Shown: positions 6,671-12,539 of the stretch, one piece after another | Layout of the letters: every line of letters begins with the position of its first letter | Position numbering within the stretch: the stretch's first letter is position 1 | From: Rubrobacter sp. | Lineage (GTDB): Bacteria > Actinomycetota > Rubrobacteria > Rubrobacterales > Rubrobacteraceae | NCBI GenBank assembly: GCA_013817025.1 | Contig: JACDDK010000010.1 | Location: 2,750 to 15,288 of the forward strand | DNA length: 12,539 bases | Direction: 5' to 3' | Position numbers and translations under genes: made by a program | The notes under the pieces: generated by a model | What the model was told of the DNA's origin: nothing | The model's input: the letters and a program-made list of their open reading frames with translations, nothing else | Databases searched by the model: none

Positions 6671-7007
6671 TACTTGGTATACGGAACGTTAGAGTTATGA
6701 CACCACTGACAGATGCACCGATACCTGCAACCCAACGAATGCCGCCATCTGCAGAGACCTGTAAGCTCACGGTAATCTCGTCGAGGCGTGTCAATCCTCC
6801 GATTGCCGGTATATCTTTAGTAAGTTCCTCAATTTGCGTAGACACATTTTGTATTGCTTCCTTAAGAGAAGCGACCGGAATGTTGACTATTCGAGTGGCT
6901 GCTGCCCTAGTATCCGGAAACATCCGTCGGCCTGGAATGGGTTCTTCACTTTCTACGATTAGTTGGGGCTCAACAATTAATACTTCTATCGTGCTGGCTT
7001 GTTCCAT
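6654..7007 (-). CDS. CU044_2847 / trypsin-co-occurring-domain-1 (Trypco1)-like protein
   Basis: A 117-aa protein. Residues 7-20 form a first beta strand (IEVLIVEPQLIVES). A helical part at about 46-64 (ASLKEAIQNVSTQIEELTKD) precedes the C-terminal sheet 76-110 (DEITVSLQVSADGGIRWVAG, then ASVSGVITLTFRI). The pattern helix, then D-E-I-x-V-x-L-x-V-S-A-x-x-G, then alternating strand with final TLTF resembles the CU044_2847 (Trypco1) family. Those small domains are known mainly beside trypsin-like or other protease effectors in predicted conflict systems. The match was made by eye, so family assignment is moderate. ATG 7007 follows an excellent GGAAAGGTGAG site. It is first gene of the leftward block and overlaps the metallopeptidase start by 17 bases, which suggests the two products work together, perhaps as sensor or adaptor and effector. 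Confidence 0.65.
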   Translation of the reverse strand: MEQASTIEVLIVEPQLIVESEEPIPGRRMFPDTRAAATRIVNIPVASLKEAIQNVSTQIEELTKDIPAIGGLTRLDEITVSLQVSADGGIRWVAGIGASVSGVITLTFRIPSSGERD

Positions 7008-7037
7008 TCGATCTCACCTTTCCTAACTTCGAAGACA

Positions 7038-7066
7038 CTATTATTCATAGACGGCCCAAGTTTGAA
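7038..7066 (-). promoter_or_regulatory. Candidate promoter for the accessory block
   Basis: Leftward, TTCAAA (7066-7061), a 17-base spacer and TAATAG (7043-7038) precede the Trypco1-like start by about 31 bases. Both boxes are imperfect (4/6 and 3/6). The 83-base gap between this gene and the glutamate dehydrogenase stop is AT-rich, unlike the rest of the window, which suits a promoter. Read-through from the dehydrogenase gene is possible because no terminator is visible. Confidence 0.3.
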
Positions 7067-7090
7067 TATACGACCTTACTGATTATCTCA

Positions 7091-10000
7091 TCAGGTTGAT
7101 GCTTCTACCTCCGCCGGTGAGCCCTCCGACGAGCTGATGAGGTTCCGTATTTCGCGCAGCGCCACCGAGAGCGTCGAGAGGTCGAAGGTGCTGCTGGAGT
7201 TGATGTCGGAGAGCACCTGTATGGTGCGGTCCACGGGTCCGCAGTTTGCTTCGGTCCAGGTTTCGATACGTTTTTGGGCGTCTTGTCCTTCGGGGATGGC
7301 GCGCAGGATCTCGGCGGTGAGCGCCGCTTGCTGGCCGTAGAGGTCGTCGCGCAGGGCGGAGCGAGCGAGGGTGCGCCAGCGGTTGTCGCGGGGAAGTTTC
7401 TCGATGTGGCGGCGCAGCCAGTGCAGGTGCAGCCGGTCGCCGAGAGTGAAGTAGACGGCGGCGGTCTCGTCTAGGGGTTGGCCGGTCGTGGCGGCCACGT
7501 CCACTATGTCTAAAGCCGAGAACATCGGGCCGAGGATGGCCACGCGGCGTGCGAGGTCTTCGGGGACGTTGGCTTCGGTGAGCTTGTGGACGGACTTCCG
7601 CAGGGTCTCGCGGTCGCCGTCGAGGAGCAGGTCGGGGATGAGGTCGTAGAGTTGCGCGGCGCCCTCGGAGAAGTGGGAGATGGCGGCGGCTATGTCGAAT
7701 GGCGGGCGGCGGTTGCGGAGGAGCCAGCGGGTCCCGCGTTCGACTAGCTTGCGGGCGTCGAGCATCATGGCGGTCTGGACCTCGGCGGTGGTCTGATTGT
7801 CGAGGGCTTCGATGGCGGTCCACAGGTCGCGCAGGCCGAAGATCTCGCGGGCGGCGGTGTAGGCGCGGGCAATGTCGGCGGTCGTCGCCCCGGTCTCCTC
7901 GCCGAGCCGGAAAGCGAAGGTGGTGCCGCAGCGGTTGACCAGGGAGTTGATTACGTACGTAGACGTGATCTCCCGGTGCAGCCGATGCCCGTGGAGTTGC
8001 TCGCGGAACCGCTCGCGCAGGGGCGTAGGGAAGTAGCGCTCTAGTTCCCCGGAGAGATACGAATCCTCCGGGGCGTCGGAGGCCAGCAGATCTTTGTACA
8101 GCGTGATTTTGGTGTACGACAATAGGATCGCAAGCTCGGGCGCGGTCAACCCCTTCCCCTCGGAGCGCCGTTCACCCAATGCCTCGTCGCTCGGCAAAAA
8201 CTCCAACTCACGGTTCAGCCGACCGGAGCTCTCCAGCGCCCGGATGTAGCGGGCGTGTACGTCTACCATCGGAGGAGACAGGGCTTCGGCTATGTCTATG
8301 GCTTGCGTCTGCTGGTAGTTGTCGCGCAGCACGAGGTCCCCGACTTCGTCGGTCATCGAAGCGAGTAGTTCGTTGCGCTGCTTGGTCGTCATGTCCCCGG
8401 CCTCGACGATGGCGTCCAGCAGGATCTTGATGTTGACCTCGTGGTCCGAACAATCCACCCCGGCGGAGTTATCTATGGCGTCCATGTAGATACGCCCGTC
8501 CGAAAGCGCGTACTCGATGCGTCCCCGCTGCGTGAACCCGAGGTTGCCGCCCTCCCCGACGACCCGGCACCGAAGCTCATTACCGTCCACGCGCAAGGGG
8601 TCGTTTGCCCGGTCTCCGACCTCGGCGTTGGTCTCGGTGCTGGCCTTCACGTAAGTCCCGATGCCGCCGTTCCACAGCAGGTCGACCTCGGCCTTCAGCA
8701 TGGCGTTCATCAGGTCCGTCGGCGTCATGGACTCGTCCTCCACGCCGAGCAACTCCCGCACTTGCGGGGAGAGGGGGATGGACTTGGCCATGCGCTCGAA
8801 GACGCCGCCGCCCTCGGAGATGAGGCTCTGGTCGTAATCCGTCCAGGAGGAGCGGGGGCGTTCGAAGAGCCTCTTGCGCTCCTCGAAGCTCGTCTCCGGG
8901 TCGGGGGCCGGGTCGAGGAAGACGTGCCGATGGTTGAACGCGCCGACGAGCTTTATGTGCCGGGAGAGGAGCATCCCGTTGCCGAACACGTCGCCGGACA
9001 TGTCGCCGATGCCGACAACGGAGAACTCCTGCGTCTGCGTGTCGAGATCAAGGCTGCGAAAGTGCCGGGCGACGGACTCCCAGGCGCCGCGAGCCGTAAT
9101 GCCCATCTCCTTGTGATCGTAGCCGACCGAGCCGCCGGAGGCGAAGGCGTCGCCGAGCCAGAATCCGTACTCCTCCGAGATACCGTTGGCGATGTCCGAG
9201 AAGGTCGCGGTGCCCTTGTCGGCGGCGACCACGAGGTAGGGATCGTCGGCGTCGTAGCGGGTTACGTCGGGTGGGGGGACTATCGCGTCACCGACTATGT
9301 TGTCCGTAAGGTCGAGCATCCCCCGGATCAGGGTCTTGTAGCAGGCGACAACTTCTTGCATGAGGGCTTCGCGGTCGCCGTGCGGGGGCGGACGTTTTAC
9401 GACGAAGCCGCCTTTCGCGCCGACGGGGACTATTACGGCGTTCTTGACGGTCTGGGCTTTCATGAGGCCGAGGACCTCGGTACGAAAGTCCTCGCGGCGG
9501 TCGGACCACCGGATGCCGCCTCGGGCGACCTCGCCGCCGCGCAGGTGGACGCCCTCGGTGCGGGGGGAGTAGACGAAGATCTCGAATCGGGGCAACGGCA
9601 ACGGAAGGCCAGGGATGCTTGCTGGATCCAGCTTGAACGAGAGGTAGGGCTTGGGCTCGCCGTCCTCGTCGCTCTGGTAGTAGTTCGTGCGGAGGGTCGC
9701 CAGGATCACGTTCAGGAAGGTGTTGAGGATGCGATCTTCGTCCAGGCTGACCACCGACTCCAGGGCCGTCTCTATCTCTCCCTTTATACGTTCGGATTCG
9801 GCTTCGGCGGTGTCTTTTCGGGACGGGTCGAGGCGGGCCTCGAAGAGTTCCACTAGTAGGCGGGCTATGTGGGGGTTGGAGACCAGGGCGTCCTCCATGT
9901 AGTCCTGAGAGAAGGTGGCGTTGGTCTGGCGCAGGTACTTGCATTGGGCGCGCAGGATCGAGATCTCGCGCCACGTCAAACGCGCTTGGAGTACCAGCCG

Positions 10001-11944
10001 GTTGAAGCCGTCGGCTTCGATGTCCTCGCGCCAGGCGCGGACGAAAGCCTCCTGGAAGATGTCCCGGACCTGCCCGGTGTGTAGCTCGCCACCCGCCTCA
10101 TGGACGAGGCCGAAGTCGTGGATCCAGGCCGGGGGAGAACCCACCGGCTCGACTTCGTGTGGCCGTTCGTCCACCACCTCCACGCCCATGTCTTCGAGAA
10201 GCGGCAAGACTTTGGAGAGCGAGATCTGCTCCCCCATCCTGAACAGCTTGAAGCCAAGAAAGTTCTCGGGCTCCTCTATCGGGTGATACAGGCTGAGCGC
10301 GATGTCGTCTTCGGACTGCAGTGCCTCTATCCGCCCGATGTCCGTGACGGCTGTGCGGGCCAGGAAACCGGCACGGTAGCCGGGGGAGAAGGAGTCGCGG
10401 TACTTGTGGAAGAGTTCGATGCCGCGTTCCTCGCCGCGAACCTCGATCAGGGCGTCGTACAGGTTGTCGGTCCACGAACGGTTCGCCTCCACGAGGCGGG
10501 CTTCGATCTCACCGGCATCGTACTCCGGCACCTCGCCCGGCGTGGCGTAGATAATGAAGTGGATGCGTGCCAAAACCGACTCCGAGAGCCGCACGTTGAA
10601 CTCGGCGTTCGTGCCGCCCAGAGCGTGCTGCAAGATCTCCTGCATCTTCTCCCGGACCTCGGTGTTGTAGCGGTCCCGAGGAACGAACACTAGACACGAG
10701 AAGAAACGCCCGTAGGTATCCCGCCGCATGAACAGCCGCACGCGCTGGCGCTCCTGCAAATGCAGGATGCCCATGGCGATGTCGAAAAACTCTTCTTTCT
10801 GGATCTGGAAAAGCTCGTCGCGGGGGTAGGTCTCCAGTATTTCCAGGAGGTCCTTCTCGTTGTGGCTGCCCTCCGGGAAGCCCGCCCGCTCCAGCACGTA
10901 ACGCACCTTGCGGCGGACGAGCGGTATGTCGAACGCGCTCGCGCTGTACGCCGAGAACGTGTACAACCCGAGAAATCGCCGTTCGCCCGTCACCTCGCCC
11001 GCCTCGTCGAACTTCTTTACCCCGATGTAATCCAGGTACGACGGCCGGTGTACCGTGGAGCGCGCGTTGGTTTTGGTGAGGTTCAAGAGCTTCGGCGCGC
11101 GGGCGAGACGGCGCACCTCCGGGGGGAGTTTGGCGAAGTTATGGGAGGCTGGCGCGGACTCCGACGCGCGCAGGATGCCGAGACCGGTACCCTCGATGGC
11201 GGAGAGAGCGTCCTCGCCGTCTTGCTCGGTGAGGTCGTAGTCCCGGTATCCGACGAAAGTAAAGTTTCCGGCGTGTATCCAGTCTAGAAAAGCCCCTACT
11301 TCCGAGAGAAGGTCCGGCTCAAACGGCGGCGGGGTCTCTTCCAACCCGCCGGATATTTCGCGTACTTTCTCCCGCATCTCGGGCCAGTCCTCGACGGCCG
11401 CCCGCACGTCCGCGAGCGTCTTCTCCACGCATTCCCGCAACTTCTCCAGAACCTCGGGTTCCGTCTGCCGGTCCACTTCCACGTGGATCACGGACTCGGA
11501 GATGGCGTCTTCGGCTTCGGACTCCGGCGGCAGGACTTCGACCAGGTCCCCGTCCGCGTCGCGCCGGACTTTTATGACGGGGTGGAGCATGAGGTGGATG
11601 GCGTAGCCCTGGCGGTTGATCTCCATCCTCGTCGAGTCCACGAGAAACGGCATGTCATCGTTGACCAGCTCCACGACCGTATGCGTGGACTGCCATCCAT
11701 GCTCCTCGAAGAGCGGGTTATATACCCGCACCTTGGACTCGCCCGGCCGTCGTCGCTCCGCGAAGCCCCAGTGCGCGACCGCCATCCCATACACGTCGAT
11801 GGAAGAACGCCCATCCAAGTCCTCCGGCGCGACCCACCCATAGTATTGGCGCGCGAACTCCTCCACCCGCAGCGCACGATCCTCCGGCATCTGCTCCCGA
11901 ACGCGAGCCAAAACCTTGTCGAGAAGTTCGTCCTTCATCAACAT
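7091..11944 (-). CDS. NAD-specific glutamate dehydrogenase, large (about 180 kDa) type
   Basis: A 1617-aa enzyme of the large bacterial GDH class (as in Pseudomonas GdhB and Streptomyces clavuligerus), oxidising L-glutamate to 2-oxoglutarate and ammonia with NAD+. Residues 1 to about 700 are the long regulatory N-terminal part typical of the class. The catalytic domain includes RGGIRWSDRREDFRTEVLGL at roughly 805-825, PVGAKGGFVVKRPP with Lys844 in the glutamate-binding region, and the NAD fold motif VVGIGDMSGDVFGNG with Gly978-Gly980. VGEGGNLGFTQRGRIEYA and GVDCSDHEVNIKILLD follow. A C-terminal helical region of about 450 residues ends the protein. The frame extends upstream to 12232, but that part is antisense to the acyl-CoA dehydrogenase gene. 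GGAGGAG, seven bases before ATG 11944, fixes the start. Family length (about 1590-1620) is matched, so the gene is intact. It serves amino-acid catabolism. Confidence 0.96.
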   Translation of the reverse strand: MLMKDELLDKVLARVREQMPEDRALRVEEFARQYYGWVAPEDLDGRSSIDVYGMAVAHWGFAERRRPGESKVRVYNPLFEEHGWQSTHTVVELVNDDMPFLVDSTRMEINRQGYAIHLMLHPVIKVRRDADGDLVEVLPPESEAEDAISESVIHVEVDRQTEPEVLEKLRECVEKTLADVRAAVEDWPEMREKVREISGGLEETPPPFEPDLLSEVGAFLDWIHAGNFTFVGYRDYDLTEQDGEDALSAIEGTGLGILRASESAPASHNFAKLPPEVRRLARAPKLLNLTKTNARSTVHRPSYLDYIGVKKFDEAGEVTGERRFLGLYTFSAYSASAFDIPLVRRKVRYVLERAGFPEGSHNEKDLLEILETYPRDELFQIQKEEFFDIAMGILHLQERQRVRLFMRRDTYGRFFSCLVFVPRDRYNTEVREKMQEILQHALGGTNAEFNVRLSESVLARIHFIIYATPGEVPEYDAGEIEARLVEANRSWTDNLYDALIEVRGEERGIELFHKYRDSFSPGYRAGFLARTAVTDIGRIEALQSEDDIALSLYHPIEEPENFLGFKLFRMGEQISLSKVLPLLEDMGVEVVDERPHEVEPVGSPPAWIHDFGLVHEAGGELHTGQVRDIFQEAFVRAWREDIEADGFNRLVLQARLTWREISILRAQCKYLRQTNATFSQDYMEDALVSNPHIARLLVELFEARLDPSRKDTAEAESERIKGEIETALESVVSLDEDRILNTFLNVILATLRTNYYQSDEDGEPKPYLSFKLDPASIPGLPLPLPRFEIFVYSPRTEGVHLRGGEVARGGIRWSDRREDFRTEVLGLMKAQTVKNAVIVPVGAKGGFVVKRPPPHGDREALMQEVVACYKTLIRGMLDLTDNIVGDAIVPPPDVTRYDADDPYLVVAADKGTATFSDIANGISEEYGFWLGDAFASGGSVGYDHKEMGITARGAWESVARHFRSLDLDTQTQEFSVVGIGDMSGDVFGNGMLLSRHIKLVGAFNHRHVFLDPAPDPETSFEERKRLFERPRSSWTDYDQSLISEGGGVFERMAKSIPLSPQVRELLGVEDESMTPTDLMNAMLKAEVDLLWNGGIGTYVKASTETNAEVGDRANDPLRVDGNELRCRVVGEGGNLGFTQRGRIEYALSDGRIYMDAIDNSAGVDCSDHEVNIKILLDAIVEAGDMTTKQRNELLASMTDEVGDLVLRDNYQQTQAIDIAEALSPPMVDVHARYIRALESSGRLNRELEFLPSDEALGERRSEGKGLTAPELAILLSYTKITLYKDLLASDAPEDSYLSGELERYFPTPLRERFREQLHGHRLHREITSTYVINSLVNRCGTTFAFRLGEETGATTADIARAYTAAREIFGLRDLWTAIEALDNQTTAEVQTAMMLDARKLVERGTRWLLRNRRPPFDIAAAISHFSEGAAQLYDLIPDLLLDGDRETLRKSVHKLTEANVPEDLARRVAILGPMFSALDIVDVAATTGQPLDETAAVYFTLGDRLHLHWLRRHIEKLPRDNRWRTLARSALRDDLYGQQAALTAEILRAIPEGQDAQKRIETWTEANCGPVDRTIQVLSDINSSSTFDLSTLSVALREIRNLISSSEGSPAEVEAST

Positions 11945-11980
11945 CGGTACGCTCCTCCGCTGTTTCCCTTTCCATAGATC

Positions 11981-11986
11981 ATTGTA
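11981..11986 (-). promoter_or_regulatory. Candidate -10 box for glutamate dehydrogenase
   Basis: TACAAT on the minus strand (5 of 6 to TATAAT) lies 37 bases before ATG 11944, inside the 136-base divergent spacer. No convincing -35 word sits 16-18 bases upstream (TCGAAC at 12009-12004 is the best, 3/6), so the gene may use an activator or an alternative sigma factor. Confidence 0.35.
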
Positions 11987-12080
11987 GCCCAACCCTATGC
12001 CCGGTTCGATCACGAAGATGGCATCACCGGAGCTGTTGTGCTTACTATGAAGCCAGGATACCGGCACACTGGAGGAGCTT

Positions 12081-12539
12081 GTGAACTTCAAACTCAACAA
12101 GGCGCAGCAGGAGATCAAGGAACGGGCCGCAGAGTTCGCCGACCGGGAGGTAGCGCCCAGCGCCGCCGAGCTGGACGCCGAGGACCGGGTGCCGTTCGAG
12201 ACGCTGGAGAAGATGGCGGAGGCCGGGTTCATGGGCCTGTGCGTCCCGGAGGAGTACGGCGGAGCGGGATCTGACTTCTTGTCTTACTGCTTACTCATAG
12301 AGGAGATCAGCCGCGCCGACGCGGGGGTGGGGGCGACGCTCGCGGTCCACACGAGCGCGGGGACGCTTCCCATCCTGATGTACGGCACGGAGGAGCAGAA
12401 ATCGCGGTGGGTGCCGGACCTCACGCGCGGCGAGAAGATCGGGTGCTTCGCCCTCACCGAGCCGGAGACGGGCTCGGACGCCGCCGCCATACGGACCACC
12501 GCCGAGAGGGTGGATGGCGGCTACCGGCTGAGCGGGCAT
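12081..12539 (+). CDS. Acyl-CoA dehydrogenase, N-terminal part, cut by the window edge
   Basis: The first 153 codons of an FAD-dependent acyl-CoA dehydrogenase, which introduces the trans-2 double bond in acyl-CoA and passes electrons to electron-transfer flavoprotein. The reading frame is open from GTG 12081 to the edge. The N-terminal helical domain has AEFADREVAPSAAELD and GFMGLCVPEEYGGAG (about 50-64). The first family signature, CFALTEPETGSDA, lies at 122-134, the FAD/substrate-contacting strand region. Full proteins are about 380 aa, so the catalytic Glu and C-terminal domain are outside. GGAGGAG at 12071-12077 precedes the GTG closely, which supports this start. It diverges from the glutamate dehydrogenase gene. 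The short-chain or branched-chain specificity cannot be decided from this part. It fits the acyl-CoA theme of the left end of the window. Confidence 0.92.
   Translation, partial: MNFKLNKAQQEIKERAAEFADREVAPSAAELDAEDRVPFETLEKMAEAGFMGLCVPEEYGGAGSDFLSYCLLIEEISRADAGVGATLAVHTSAGTLPILMYGTEEQKSRWVPDLTRGEKIGCFALTEPETGSDAAAIRTTAERVDGGYRLSGH

Larger units (their letters stand above)
4639..7007 (-). other. Lower-GC accessory block of five leftward genes
   Basis: Five same-strand genes sit between two housekeeping units. Base counts on sample 60-base lines give about 43-53% GC within 5760-6900, against about 60-68% in the thiolase and glutamate dehydrogenase genes. The genes are short or rare types (Trypco1-like, metallopeptidase, DUF2442, two orphan 77-aa proteins). 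No integrase, transposase, tRNA or clear flanking repeat was found, so the transfer mechanism is not visible. Confidence 0.6.

Noticed and set aside
4605..7090. Mobile element ends, attachment sites or CRISPR-like repeats around the low-GC block
   Set aside because: No tRNA, integrase, transposase, terminal inverted repeat or regularly spaced repeat was visible by eye on either side.
8441..9856. A 471-codon open frame on the plus strand, antisense to glutamate dehydrogenase
   Set aside because: It lies wholly inside the clearly conserved dehydrogenase gene. Its translation is Gly/Val/Asp-rich with no domain and mirrors the high-GC codon pattern of the opposite strand.
11945..12232. N-terminal extension of the glutamate dehydrogenase reading frame by 96 codons
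   Set aside because: The stretch is Ser/Ala-rich, antisense to the acyl-CoA dehydrogenase start and crosses the divergent promoter region. The GGAGGAG site and normal family length support ATG 11944.

Overview
The window reads as chromosomal DNA from a high-GC bacterium. GC-rich third positions, GTG starts and the approximately 180 kDa form of NAD-dependent glutamate dehydrogenase suggest an actinobacterium, possibly Rubrobacter-like. That is an inference from gene content, not a marker-gene assignment.

Left part (1-4604): a medium-chain acyl-CoA synthetase gene runs leftward off the window edge. It diverges from a tight rightward run of four genes: thiolase, ICMT-like membrane methyltransferase, alpha/beta hydrolase and gamma-carbonic-anhydrase-like protein. 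The last three genes overlap or nearly touch, so they look co-transcribed and translationally coupled. The 232-base divergent spacer carries promoter-like elements on both strands, and the same two words (TTCTTTGAC and GTAGAATG) recur in the same order on each strand.

Middle part (4639-7007): a leftward block of five small or unusual genes, clearly poorer in GC than its surroundings. In transcription order they are a 117-aa protein resembling the trypsin-co-occurring (CU044_2847/Trypco1) family, a 400-aa HEXXH zinc metallopeptidase whose start overlaps it, a DUF2442 protein, and two 77-aa orphan proteins five bases apart. This is the accessory region of the window. The first two genes look like a two-component, protease-based system, possibly defensive; that role is inference only.

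Right part (7091-12539): one very large gene for NAD-glutamate dehydrogenase (1617 aa, leftward) diverges from the 5' part of an acyl-CoA dehydrogenase gene that runs off the right edge.

The core genes fit fatty-acid or acyl-CoA catabolism (synthetase, dehydrogenase, thiolase) and amino-acid catabolism (glutamate to 2-oxoglutarate). The middle block looks inserted between two housekeeping units. No RNA gene, CRISPR array, transposase or integrase was seen.
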